DNA of 64,000 bases. Source: Albugo candida (taxonomy: Eukaryota; Oomycota; Peronosporomycetes; Albuginales; Albuginaceae). The notes below the pieces were generated by a model. That model saw only the letters and a list, made by a program, of their open reading frames with translations, was not told the DNA's origin and ran no database searches. The stretch is from the NCBI GenBank assembly GCA_905220665.1, contig CAJNAR010000009.1, positions 62,001-126,000 on the forward strand. The letters are read 5' to 3'. The translations under genes were made by a program, and so were the position numbers. Positions 23,052 through 34,514 of this stretch are shown piece after piece; position 1 is the stretch's first letter; each line of letters starts with the position of its first letter.

Positions 23052-24279
23052 ATGATGACTGGACAGAAGCGAAGATTTGACTTTGCGTCGAATTTGATCG
23101 CTTGGCATTCCAATTTCAATGCTGAAACCTCTCGTTATAGAAACATCGTTGAAAACCATCCCATCAATCAGCAAATTGAAATCGTGCTCGCTGGAAAAAA
23201 AGGAATTGAAATCGCAAAAACTTTGCAATGGGAAGGAGCCTTTTACTATGAAATTACAGCGAATCCCGCCATGTTTTTGGATAAAGATTTTAGAGAAAAG
23301 TATGTGACGAAAGGATCCGTCTCCATGCTCACAAAGAATGTACCAATTGACGCCAGTGACACAGCGTGTCTCCTTCCAACAGGTAACACAACACCCGAAA
23401 TCGGAGCTGCTTTCTTGACCGCTGGCTTTAGGGGAGCTGATTCTTGTTGTCAGCAAGGACACGTACGAGAAAATTGGCATCACTGGGAAGAAATATGGAG
23501 GCTTTGGCAAGAAGAAACGCAAACTCTGTCAAACATTGCGGAAGAATCAGACCCGTAACGTGAAGATAGGCCAGCGGTACATTATCGTCCTCGACTTAAA
23601 GTCAAAATCTCTCGCGGATGGGGAATTAACACGAAAAATGGTGCTGTTAAACACTCATTTTCCTGACGTGTGTATGCTAATCAGTGCGACGAATGAAAGC
23701 GGAAAGCCGCAGATAATTGTGTTTGATGAGAATTTCGTCAAAGCGCGAGAACGTATCGATAGCAGTTGTCAATGTACGACATATACGGACGTGTATGTGC
23801 CGCGTGTAAGCACACTTGCAACGGATGTGACGGAATCGTCCACAAATGTGTCGGAAATGTGTCAAAAGTTGAATGATATGAGGCAATGGCTTGGGTTTGT
23901 ATCGTGTCGCCTGGAGTCCTTACTTAAACAGGAAAAGCCCGATGGGTACGCTTGTTCATATTCCGGGGAGCTCGAATTACCATCTGAAAGGGATACGATC
24001 ACAATACTCCGATGGAGAGGATTCTTATCGTCTAGCATGTGCACTCGTTTACTCGATACATTGCGTTCTCATCTTCAGAGTGAAGCGATTGAATGGGCGA
24101 GCTTCTCATCTTGGGGTTTTCAAGACGCTCCAGTGTCGTGGGTACTCGACAAGACGAATGCTTACGACACGGAGCACGGAGTTATGTTCCACGGAAGCAA
24201 TACGTATACGTTTATCATGCTTCCGCGTGAGGAGTACTACTCGATTCAATCTATAGGTCCTCACGATACAACGGCTTGA
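23052..24279 (+). CDS. Ribonuclease P protein subunit p40-like (RPP40)
   Basis: Two exons, 23052-23382 and 23432-24279, with a 49 bp intron; about 392 aa starting MMTGQKRRFDF. The join gives LPTGELILVVSKDTYEKIGI, which matches the RPP40 pattern of a strand plus SK[ED]TYE[EK][IL]G. RYIIVLDLKSKSL, the helix QKLNDMRQWLGFVS, and the C-terminal block WASFSSWGFQDAPVSW, then HGVMFHGSNTYTFIMLP, match the conserved HGF.DSPVSW...Y.F..FP ending of the family. RPP40 is a nucleolar subunit of RNase P/MRP, which processes pre-tRNA 5' ends and pre-rRNA. The assignment comes from motif order, so moderate confidence; the reading frame itself is well supported. Confidence 0.78.
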
Positions 24280-24414
24280 TGAAAAGCTCTATAAGCGAGT
24301 CCCCGCGCGAATCTCAAGGATCACTAAAGGACGCGGCTGGAAAGAATGCAGGCACTGTGTGATATTGTATCGACGCAGAACCTCATTCTGTCATATATTA
24401 TCAAGGCATTACTC

Positions 24415-25910
24415 CTAAATCTCTTTGCATCGCATGTCTTGTACGTTAAATCCCGGCATTTCAAAAGAAGTGGCGAGCGCATTGACATCTTTGCGAAGTA
24501 GTGCGACACCTTGATGCATTTCGGCGGCTTTGATAAAATCAACAAGTTTTTTACCACTCGTTTGCTGAATCTCAATGCAGAGTTTGACCGCACGATCGAG
24601 AAATTCGGCTACTTGAACGAAATCCTTCTCCACAAATCCTCGACTCGTCAACGCTGGTGTACCAATTCGAACTCCTCCGGGTGAGAGAGCACTTCGATCG
24701 CCCAAGACCGCGTTCTTATTCAGCGTGATGCACACTAAATCACAGAGTTTTTCAAGCTTGGAGCCCGTGATACCAACAGGTCGAAGATCCCATAAAACCA
24801 AATGGTTTTCTGTTCCACCGGTGCACATGGAGTAACCTTTGGAGATCAGCGTCTCAGCCACAACTTTGGAATTCTTTATCACCTGTTGTGCGTATTTCTT
24901 GAATTCAGGTGTCATTACTTCCTTGAGCTGGGTAGCCACCCCTGCAATCTGGTGTTCATGAGGACCGCCTTGGAGTGCAGGAAACACTGCATTATTGATC
25001 CGAGACTCGAATTCGCGTTCGTCTTTCCGGTAAAATATCATTCCGGCTCGTGGTCCACGCAAGCTTTTGTGTGTCGTTGTTGTGACCACATCACAAAATT
25101 CAAAGGGTGAACGATGCTCTCCAGCCGCAACCAGTCCGCTGTAATGGGCCATATCACACATTAATAGCGCGCCGTTCTCATCGGCTATGGTGCGAAATCG
25201 ATCATAATCCCAATCTCTAGGATATGCGCTACCACCACAGATGATCATTGCTGGTTTAAAGAGAGAAGCTTGGTCTGACAAAGCTTGAAAGTCAATCAGT
25301 CCAGTCTCTGAGCTGACTCGATACGGAAGACTTTCAAAGTAGACAGATGTTGCCGATACTGCTTTTCTCGTCTTCTCGGCTTTTGAGTACGTGTAGAATC
25401 CATGCGTCAAATGACCCCCGCTTGGAAGATCCAGACCCATAATTCGGTCATGTGGCTTGAGGAGCGCAGTGTAGACAGCAAAATTAGCTGGACTTCCTGA
25501 ATATGGCTGCACATTCACACCCCATTTCTCTGGATCCAACCCGTACGCTTGAAGAGCTCGTTCCTGACACAAAATCTCAATCTTATCGATCACTTCATTG
25601 CCGCCATAATAACGCTGATGAGGGACTCCTTCGGCGTATTTATTAGTCAGACACGAGCCCAGGCATTCCATCACAGCCTGTGATGTGAAATTCTATAGAA
25701 AACGAGTCAATCACGGTCGAGTCTATTACTGGACGGTGAGTCTCACCTCGGAAGCGATGAGCTCCAGGCATTTCCATTGTCTATTCTTCTCTTGTTCAAT
25801 CAGTTTGAATAGCTCGTTATCATGTTGCTCAAGTGGCACATTTCCCGGCTAAAATCAGCGTGAGATCGCTTATCATTCACAAGCATTCGAGTGCTACTTA
25901 CCAGTGGCAT
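24415..25910 (-). CDS. Serine hydroxymethyltransferase
   Basis: PLP enzyme interconverting serine and glycine with tetrahydrofolate, the main one-carbon source. Three exons on the minus strand: a 9-nt first exon 25902-25910 (Met-Pro-Leu), 25747-25848, and 24415-25692, with introns of 53 and 54 bp; about 462 aa. Conserved features are CLELIASE at the exon 2/3 junction, followed by [56 protein letters not shown] with the PLP-binding Lys near residue 243; and [14 protein letters not shown]. No organelle presequence is seen, so this is probably the cytosolic isoform. It is convergent with RPP40, 135 bp away. Confidence 0.96.
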
Positions 25911-26054
25911 GTTGTCGACTAAACGGCTGGCTCGTATTTACTCGTGCTGAACAGGCGTATAAACGATACTATACGGTAATACATACTATAATAGCGTGCT
26001 GCACACTAATGCAATACCAAATGTCTCGTTGTATCTCCTTGTCCATGCCGCGAC

Positions 26055-27659
26055 ATGTCTTGTCGTACTAAATTCCCCGTTGTGTTTATTCACGGTACGT
26101 TGACGTCTTCTTATGAGTATACATTGATGTGGCTATGCAGGAGTCTTTGGTTATGGTAAAACGCATCCACTTTGGAACTGGTGGCTCCCGTATTGGCCCG
26201 AGAGAGTTTTGGAACATCTCAATCCGAATCATGTGATCACTGAAGTCGGTATCTTGTCATCCGACCATGATCGAGCGTGTGAGGTTTTCTTCCAAGTATA
26301 CGGAGGAACAGTCGATTACGGAGAAGAACACGCTCTACGCGTTGGACATGAGCGATTTGGAAGAGTATACGCTCAGGGAGCATTTCCGCAATGGAATCAA
26401 GAAAATCCGGTGCATTTGGTGGGTCATAGTTTTGGAGCTACGACGGCGATTGAATTGTACCAATTACTTTGTAAAGATGCTTTCCACGTCGGAAGTAATT
26501 ACAAGTGGGTACGGAGCATCACTTGTATTGCGGGTCCGCTGAGTGGCACCACACTTACGCACGCGCTCGGAGTGCGGGAGGATTCTGTGACACGCTATGG
26601 AATCGCACATATGCTTTCGATTGCAATCAATATTTGGTTTAAATTAGCACACGATTACCCAATTTTGAACAATGTTTGGGATATCCGAATGGACCAATGG
26701 AAAAGTCAAACCGCTAGTTTTTCTTCCGCTTTTTCTCATGCGAATCCGGTTCTCCGATCTCTTGATTTAGCTGTATTCTCAGCGGTCCCAGCGATCCGAG
26801 TGAGGTTGAATGGGACGTTGGAAAACATGGACAAGTTGCATCTGTTGAGCATAGCAACTTCAGCTGGTAATATGGCGATTCCGTTCAAAGAGATCACACT
26901 AGTTGTTGGGTTACTTTTTCTATTCATGGTTTCTCGGGCAAACCAAAGCGCGAATCGGCTACAATGCATTCTTTCGTGTGTCAGGCAATATCGACGAGGA
27001 CGCACTTTGACCGCTGGGATATTGTTGTTATTATTGGGTGGTCGAGTATCTATGTTTAATTATGCGAAATCGCCGACAATGTACTGGCTGTCCTGGCTAA
27101 TACGTCGAGCGTCACGAAAGCTCCACGAGCTCTCTTCCAAAGGTACTGCATCGCGATCGTCATTACAAATCTCACGAGCACTTTAGGGCTTGATTTCGAT
27201 ACGTGGAATCACAACGATGGAGCTGTCAACATTCATTCCATGCTCTATCCACGAATGGCCAAGCCAGCAGCTGCGTTAGAAGAAAGCCTTTTATCTTCCC
27301 AGAAAAGCAAAGACATCCGGGAATCAACAAGTGAAAGTACGGATGCAGGCACGGACGACCCAGAAGTGATCGATGACACCGAGCAAAGTCTCGACGCTTC
27401 AGCACTATTGAGTCGATGCGCATCTCATCTTTCTTTAGACTCTCTTACGTGCAATTCCGAAATATCGTCAGCTCGAGACAATTCGACTGTGACGCAATTC
27501 ATGTCGGAAACCTCTAAAGCTCGACTCCAAAAGGGTCACTGGTACGTTTACCGCGTGGACAGCAATCATTTGACGGGAATGTTTTGGGATGGTGAAGCTG
27601 TCAGCTTGTATCAGAATCTGTTTCGGCTGATTGCACACCACTACGAAGCTTCCAATTGA
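26055..27659 (+). CDS. Membrane-anchored lipase-like alpha/beta hydrolase
   Basis: Exons 26055-26094, 26141-27142 and 27187-27659 (introns 46 and 44 bp) give about 504 aa. FPVVFIHGVFGYG across the first junction is the oxyanion region; VHLVGHSFGATT (about residue 107) holds the nucleophile Ser; NDGAVNIHSM (about 358) supplies the Asp; and RVDSNHLTG (about 473) the His. This arrangement resembles the thermoalkalophilic (family I.5) lipase group that eukaryotic protists also carry. Unusually, two strongly hydrophobic segments, around residues 266-283 and 303-320, separate the nucleophile half from the Asp/His part. An acidic Ser-rich insert follows the Asp motif. Probable role: hydrolysis of acyl esters at a membrane. 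The substrate is unknown. Confidence 0.85.
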
Positions 27660-27937
27660 GTATTTATCGGCATGTTTGATGACTCCAATTTCCACATTTC
27701 ACCGTTTGTGTTTTTAAAGAAAATGAAAATACCATTCAAACGAATTCTGCCGCCAATCACAAAATCCTTTGTATTCGTTTGGGAACGTGTTATCTGAAAA
27801 TGCATTGGAGTTTGATACGTCTCAGGAGCCAAACACTTTGTCATTTGCGGATATTTTTTTGAAGGTGCAGTCTCCGTGGCCATCAAACTAAACGCACAGC
27901 GATATTGTGAATCATTCAATGAAAATCGTTTGAGCAA

Positions 27938-30008
27938 TCACTGAACCTGCAAGACGTATTGGTGATATTTCCATAGAGATTTACGATGCGATACAGTGAA
28001 TAGCGTGATATTCTGCGAGCAACAATGTGTGTACATAGCACCTTCGACGTCGACGCTGACTGCAGAAGTACACTCGTCGAGGATCGCGAATTGGGGCTTG
28101 TGGTAGAACAGTCTGGCCATTGCCACACGTTGTTTCTCACCACCCGATAAGACATCTGTCCATTCTTGCTCGCTATCTAATCCGGCTTCACGCTCTGCAA
28201 CATACTTGAGCTGAACCTGATCCAAAAACTCGACCAATTGTTCATCCGTACGACCGTTTTCTTCCATTTCTTGAACAGAATGTGGGTAGATAATCTGATC
28301 TCGTAATGTGCCGATGCTCAAGTACGGACGTTGAGGAATGTAAAACAGATCGCTGCGTTTTGGTTTTGTGATTTTGCCACCAAAAATCGGCCATAGCTCA
28401 CCCAATACGCGGAATAAAGAGCTCTTCCCACAGCCATTGGGCCCAACCACAATCACATTCATTCCGGATTCTACCTTTACATTCAGAGAGCGTATTAAAA
28501 CATCACCGACCGGAGTGACCAGAGGAACATCCACAAACTCAATGATTCGATCTTGATACTCGATTTCGCCGTTGTTAGGATGCAGTCCCAGTGCACTTGC
28601 GGGATTGTGACTCGAATCAGTGACGCTCGGGGACTCATGAATCACCGATTGAGAGCGTTTGTCGCTCAAATCAGATAATACGTTGATCATATCGGCAACG
28701 CGTGTGGTGAAAGCCGCAAGTCGAGTCACTTCGCGACCTGATAAGACCAAACAGCCCATGGATTTCGATAGTCTGATGAGCATTTTTCCAGAGCGAAAAT
28801 AGGATTCCATACGCTGAGCGAATGTCGCCTTCCCATGCTGCGGATGAGAAGGATCGAGAAATGGTTTCGAAACGACCCAAAAACCCACAATGGTTGCAAA
28901 GTACTTTGCTACGATATTGTCAAGCATGCCAACGATAAATCGGAATTGCTGAGACTTTTGTATGACACCTCGTAATTTTTCAAAAGCTTTTTCTAAAATC
29001 ATTTGTTCTCTGCCTTGCCCATTGTAAAAAGCAATCTCTTCTGCGTGGGTGAGGATTCGGGAATGGATGGACCGATACTTTCCTTCCAATTGCTGTTCGG
29101 CGATCGTGAATGTCGCAGCTGGCTGTCGTGTCCACGTCAAGAAAAGACCAGATGAGATCAGGTATAACAGCATGTAACTTGGGCCCTGCATTCCGATACT
29201 TGCCGAGAGCTTGACAGTATAAATGCAAATGTCAAGAATTGGCTTGGAGATATTCCCGTACAAGTGAACGACACTCGAAGCAAATCTTTCCACGTCCACT
29301 GTCATGACTTGATCGACATTTTTGAGGCGTGTATCGAGATTGGTGACTTTGTAAAAGGAGTACTGATTCAGATATTTGGTGTATAGAAATCGCGTCATGC
29401 GATTCCGAAAGCGTAACACCAAATCTGTGTGGCCATATTTCAGCAGGCAGTTTACGCACGAAACAGGAAGCATCATTGTTGCGAAACGATGCAAATGATG
29501 TCTGAAATCCTTATGTGAGCCTGAAATTCTGCAACAATCGAGTGCATCAGAGCCTCAAGTAGAATCGATTGTATCCACATACATTGCGTGTTCGGTAGCT
29601 GTCATTATTTGTAGCATTACGATGTCAAAGGATGTCCTCAAAACTAGCAAAATGGCGACAATTATCGCAAGAAAACATTCCGAACTGGTTACGGATGGAA
29701 TTAGTATCGGAAGAATCGCTCGAAATTGACGCAGAAAACTCGTTTTCGCGATAGAGTGTGAAGAATTCGCTTTGGCGGTATTGGTGTTTGATTTTTCGGA
29801 TGCAATTTTCCTATTTTGCGATTTATCCAGCGCTTGCGATGCGTGGTAGTGACCATATTTGCGGACGATGAATGCGATAATTATCTATACATTAGAGCAC
29901 TCAGTTGGCGGGACGATTGATTGAGTAGAGTATTCGTACAATAGAAGCGCCAGGGATTGCTCTGGCGAGTATACGTTTGGATAAAAGCCGTGATTTAAAG
30001 CTCTTCAT
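27938..30008 (-). CDS. Peroxisomal half-size ABC transporter (ABCD/PMP70 type)
   Basis: Three exons on the minus strand: 29940-30008, 29583-29884 and 27938-29528, with introns of 55 and 54 bp; about 653 aa, the usual PMP70 length. The N-terminal TMD begins MKSFKSRLLSKRILARAIPG and contains LRQFRAILPILIP, VLRTSFDIVMLQ, and SHKDFRHHLHRFA. EEIAFYNGQGRE is the EAA-like motif specific to ABCD proteins. The NBD carries GPNGCGKSS (about 486), LSGGEKQRVAMARL (about 583) and QFAILDECTSAVS. These half-transporters dimerise in the peroxisome membrane and import fatty acyl-CoAs for beta-oxidation. It is convergent with the lipase gene, 278 bp away. Confidence 0.93.
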
Positions 30009-32131
30009 CGGAGTGAATATCTATCGAAGCTTTTTTAAGTGAAAGCTACTTTTTGTACTATGGAAATTGATCATAATTACAAATCTAGACTCACTAGGCA
30101 TTGAGCAATTGAAAGGAAGTGTAAGCTCTAAACCATACAACAGTCGACACACGATGTATGAGAACTGAGCAACGCATACATAGGATAGCTATAGCTACAT
30201 ACGATTTGCACGTTTATAGGGATGTAATAGAAGTCTGTGGGTCAGCATAACAGGGTGAAGTAAAAACAAATGCGATTATATCACTGCGACTGGATTTTGT
30301 TACTTGCAGAATCAGTAGACGTTGTGTAAGCCGTCTTAATTGCATTCGGACATTGGTTCACACTGCTTTGCTTGCGTTGTCTCCTTCTGGAATCAACACA
30401 CGCTACCTTATCCTATCATCAGCGCTCTGAGCGATGAGTATCACTTGGGCGGGGAATAGAAATACAGAAAGGTAAACGTTTTCAATGGGCTACAACCACT
30501 ACTCAACGCCGAGGAGCGTAAAGCTCTCATGGAGGGTCCACTACTTTTCAATTGGTGACTTGTTATCTCGCTTGTTTCTCTCACCAACCCTGGGCATGGA
30601 TCACATCTTTGGATATTCCACAAGACTGAGACCTTGATTCTTGCTATTTGGATACCGCGATCTCATACCTGAATGTCAATACATCTGCTACAAATTCCCA
30701 ATGGAAAAAACGACAAGATAGATACATGAAACCTTTCGATAAAGCGCACATCGTGTCTGCAAGCGCCATGCGGACAACGCACCCAACATGGACGAGGTGG
30801 CCTTTTTCTCGGAATCTCCACTGTACAACGACAAGAAGTTTTACATACTCATGCTGAATGTGCGCAGCGTGCATGACGAGGACAAAGTTTTGAGATTTGT
30901 ACGGTTTAAACATGTTGGAGACGAGTATCCCCATCTTGACTACTACGAGTTTGTATGTGGTCTATTCGGTCTGATAGCGTATAAGAGGAAGGAAAAGTAT
31001 GGCGTGAGTCGGGATGTAACACAAGCTGAAGCCATCTGATATAAAGACTGCCGAGCACAATTGGAACCTACACGCTCGAGTGTGTCCGTAGTTTGACTCA
31101 TTGTGAGACTGGGTCGCCTCCAGTGCACGTCCGTGGCTCTTATGCTTAACATCCTAGCAATGTGATGCTTCTTCCCTCTGCAGAGAACTCTTCGACGCAA
31201 AAGCTGAGACCGAAACAAATTTTTCCAAGTATTCAAATATTGATCGAAATGGTCGAATAGAACTGTACCCAGGGTGACTGGTTTCACATCCAATTTCAAT
31301 CAGGAATTATCTTCGTCATTAAAGTGAAGGTGTTCTGGTAATAGATTGTATCATTCATTCTTTGCGTCTTAGTGCTACAGTTTATAAGCGTTGTTCAAAA
31401 TGAGTGAGTTAGAGGGTGGATACAATCGCATCATTAGGAGCTGTCTATCGGCACAAATGCGAGCTATTGAAGAGCTCTGAATGAAAGGACAAGTAGGCAC
31501 TCAAAAGAACAAGAAATTCAAAATAAAACCCTCTGTATAGCCGACAGCTGAGGCTGACATCAGCATCCTTTTGTTTGTATACTTCTTCGAAAAATGCAAG
31601 CGGAACCTTGAAGCGATTTATTACGCCAGCAAAACATCCAAGCAATTCATTAGTTGGATGCTGAGTCTCTTTTACATCGCTACTCGTTGCGTGTATTGTT
31701 TCGTATACTTTTGTCAAGCGATAGAGCAAATTGAAGAATAAAAGAAGCAGTTAAAGGAAAGACAGGACGAGTTGTAAACGTTGTACAATTAGGCTAAACG
31801 GACCATCGCCAATGTTCTGCCCGATACTTTGGCACTGCAGAATGACCACTGACAGGGACACATTCAGACTGCGTCGGCACCATTCAATTCCATATATGAC
31901 CCATAATTGACCAGACACCAAACGGCAGAATACTCAATCACTTTACTGATCCGATTACGGGTTCAAATGCTTTCATACAAGTCATTGGTGACCGAGCACA
32001 TCGAATTACGATGCATTTAAAATTCGCAACAGGTCAATCCTGTCATTGGTTGAAATAAGACGCTTTCCAATCAATTGAGTGGGTAAAAAGCACCAAGTGA
32101 AAAGAATCGCAAAAGCGCCCCTCCTTCCAAC
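30009..32131. other. Long ambiguous stretch with small coding-like fragments
   Basis: Just over 2.1 kb without a confident gene between the divergent ABCD and CWC21-like genes. Short frames with coding-like composition occur: plus strand near 30468-30556 (FNGLQPLLNAEERKALMEG) and 30788-31039, and minus strand 31445-31729 (NRFKVPLAFFEEVYKQKDAD). None could be joined into a full gene with convincing splice sites. It may be an unrecognised multi-exon gene, a decayed gene, or regulatory DNA. Confidence 0.4.
30788..31039 (+). CDS. Short open frame, possibly a WGR-like fragment
   Basis: 83 codons beginning MDEVAFFSESPLYNDKKFYI. The NDKKFYILML element followed by LRFVRFKHVGDE weakly recalls the N-KFY-Q ... 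RxGRVGE pattern of WGR domains of poly(ADP-ribose) polymerases, but the defining WGR triplet is absent. The frame is open upstream to about 30743. No companion catalytic domain is found nearby. It could be an exon of an unresolved gene or a relic. Confidence 0.25.
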   Translation: MDEVAFFSESPLYNDKKFYILMLNVRSVHDEDKVLRFVRFKHVGDEYPHLDYYEFVCGLFGLIAYKRKEKYGVSRDVTQAEAI

Positions 32132-33649
32132 ATGTACAATGGCATCGGTTTACGCACAGTGCGTGGCTCTGGAACCAACGGATACGTGCAAAGAAACTTG
32201 AGTTATGTCAACCCCAATCGCTCACGACAAAGAGTCTCTCAAAATCCGTCGAACGGGCAAAGATATAACACGATACAAAAGGAGTCTTCTCGACCAATAA
32301 ATGCGGAGATTTTGTATCACGAGCAGAAGCGCGCGATTGAGGTGAAAGCTTTAGAACTGACAGTGCGACTACAGGATGAGGGCGCTGAAAGTGATACGAT
32401 TGTGGCGCAAGTCGAGGAGAAGCGTAAACAATGGATCAAAGATCTCGAAGATTCTAGGCAACAAGGAACGGTTGGTCGAAAAAGCACGAATAGCCATCAG
32501 AAAGCACAGATCAAGGAGAAGGAGAATGCTCGACTCAAGCAACTATTTCGCATTCCGGAGGATTATATGGCAGGAGAAAGTTTTGATCCCGAAAAGAAGG
32601 AGAAAAGGCGACAGGAAAGATTGGAGAAACAAGAGAAACGGAGGGAGGAAGCACGAACGGCTAAAGAGCGGGAGCTGAAAAGTAACCAGCTTGAAACAGA
32701 TAATTCCCGATTCAGGAAAAGGGAAGGTACTCGTTCTGCAACTGAAGACCGGGACCGGTTCGATTCAAAACCGACTGTCAGGAAAATGGCTCGGCGAAGT
32801 GGGGATCGCGGTGATAGCAGACGCTTATCAAAAAGAAGTCCTCGGTATAAAACAAAGCGGTCAACTTCAAGATCTTTGTCTTCAAGTTCTGAGAAATCGT
32901 CTTCTTCAGAGCGAGATATCAAATCTCAACCGGTTCGTAAAGCGCTGCGTCACGAACGGGTCTCTTCACGGGTTCCTCATGGATCAAGCTCCGACTCAAA
33001 TTCAGACAGCTCATCGGATCGCTCTTCCTCGACTTCAAGTCGTGCTTATGAGAAAAAGAAGTCCAAAAAGTCAGCGTCTCCGATTCCTCCGGTGAAATCT
33101 CGCTCTTCCAGCCCAAGCAAAAAGTATACAAAGGAATACCGGGGATCTGGAACACCACGTAAACAAGTGTCAACTCGAGTATCTGAATCTCCACATGCGG
33201 CAGAAAGAGCGGGAAAAGGTCGAAATGGAGGTAGCACCAAAATTCACGACATCAAAAATTCTCGTAGACAGCGCTCACGCTCGTCTCAAAGAGCAAAATA
33301 TCGGACCAGTGAACTGAATGCAAAGCGTACAAAACGACGGGTTTCCTCTTCTTCCGGCTCTGAATCTGATGTCCGATCGGTTCATTCGAATGAATCAGAC
33401 TCTTCAGCGCCTTCGTCCCGCTCGTCGTCGACGTCGAGTTTGCGAAACAAAAGCCGTTCGCATTCTCGGACGAGTTATTCAACTTCTTCGGCGTCACGTT
33501 CCCGATCCCGTACCCGCTATCAAAGCCGCCGTAATCGTAGAACAAGCGCGCGACCATCTCGACGGTATACCCGTAGTATCTCGCGCTCGTCGAGTCGTAG
33601 TGGAAGCGCTGGTAGAACGCGGAGACGATATTCGCGTCGATCGAGCTGA
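32132..33649 (+). CDS. CWC21/SRRM2-like SR-rich splicing protein
   Basis: Single exon, 505 aa. MYNGIGLRTVRGSGTNGYVQ is the near-invariant N-terminus of CWC21/SRRM2, which threads through the catalytic spliceosome. Residues about 55-115 form the cwf21 helical domain (EILYHEQKRAIEVKALELTV; VAQVEEKRKQWIKDLED) that contacts PRP8 and SNU114. The rest is a basic Arg/Lys/Glu region, then a long RS domain from about 240 to the end (RSSSTSSRAYEKKKSKK, SRSRSRTRYQSRR), like metazoan SRRM2 rather than short yeast CWC21. The start at 32132 is fixed by the conserved N-terminus. Confidence 0.92.
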   Translation: MYNGIGLRTVRGSGTNGYVQRNLSYVNPNRSRQRVSQNPSNGQRYNTIQKESSRPINAEILYHEQKRAIEVKALELTVRLQDEGAESDTIVAQVEEKRKQWIKDLEDSRQQGTVGRKSTNSHQKAQIKEKENARLKQLFRIPEDYMAGESFDPEKKEKRRQERLEKQEKRREEARTAKERELKSNQLETDNSRFRKREGTRSATEDRDRFDSKPTVRKMARRSGDRGDSRRLSKRSPRYKTKRSTSRSLSSSSEKSSSSERDIKSQPVRKALRHERVSSRVPHGSSSDSNSDSSSDRSSSTSSRAYEKKKSKKSASPIPPVKSRSSSPSKKYTKEYRGSGTPRKQVSTRVSESPHAAERAGKGRNGGSTKIHDIKNSRRQRSRSSQRAKYRTSELNAKRTKRRVSSSSGSESDVRSVHSNESDSSAPSSRSSSTSSLRNKSRSHSRTSYSTSSASRSRSRTRYQSRRNRRTSARPSRRYTRSISRSSSRSGSAGRTRRRYSRRSS

Positions 33650-34514
33650 GGATTTGGAGGCGTACTTAAGACGTAAATATAATAAGTTCGCAATTCGTAT
33701 TATGTACGCATCGTCACTTGCGCTACACAAAGCCGGTGTTCAACTTATATATGTAAAAGCTTACAGCTCTGGGTGTGCAGATAATTCTCATCTAGGCTCT
33801 TCAGCTTTTAGAGACTACCATTGAGCTCATATTGTCCATTATTGGAGCGATTGGCTCCATCATCTAATAGCTACATTTATGGTAGATTCAAATGTTGCCG
33901 AGCAGGCTAGAGCGAAACTCATTTATGGTGCTAGGCGTGGACCACTTTTGCAAAAGGACAATCAGCATCATCATTTTCTCTTTTTGCTGGAAAGCCAGAT
34001 TTGGCACCAGTCAAGCACCTCACACACATTAAGCAGTCGATTGCAAAATCAAACATCTCAATCAGGTCGCCTATTGTGGGGGAGCAATACGTCGCATTGT
34101 GCTTGCAACTGCCTATGTGATGAAAAGATGTACGCTAAATGTATGTTCCTACTTTTTGTGAGCTATGAAAGAATCCTTTTGGCTATCAATCCATGTGTAT
34201 CATTTAGTATACATCATGCTCGCATGAAGACAGCTTGACAGCATATGCGTAGCAATGCGTAACGATACACCATTTCGTGATGGATGTTCCAATAAAAGTC
34301 CAATGAATCTTCTTTGTTAGGACAACAGGTGTACGGACGGGAGAAAATCGGTTTGGAAGCAGCTGCATTTTAGTCGAATCTTTCGTGGTATACCGAGCAA
34401 GTGTATACCTATTAATGTACCGTAAATTTGGTACAGAGTACCACCAAAGCGCTCATCTGATCGAAAGCGGGATGCACGAAACGTTCTCCTTTTTGAGACG
34501 TATAGAGCCAAAGC
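33650..34514. other. Intergenic region, no supported gene
   Basis: About 865 bp between two plus-strand genes. Short frames of about 75-120 codons (for example 33879-34238) show no motif and no splice partners. Presumed 3' UTR of the SR protein and promoter of the ZZ protein gene. Confidence 0.45.

Noticed and set aside
33318..33824. Open frame overlapping the RS domain of the CWC21-like gene
   Set aside because: Repetitive Arg/Ser codons open all frames; the frame lacks a domain and most of it lies inside a confident gene.
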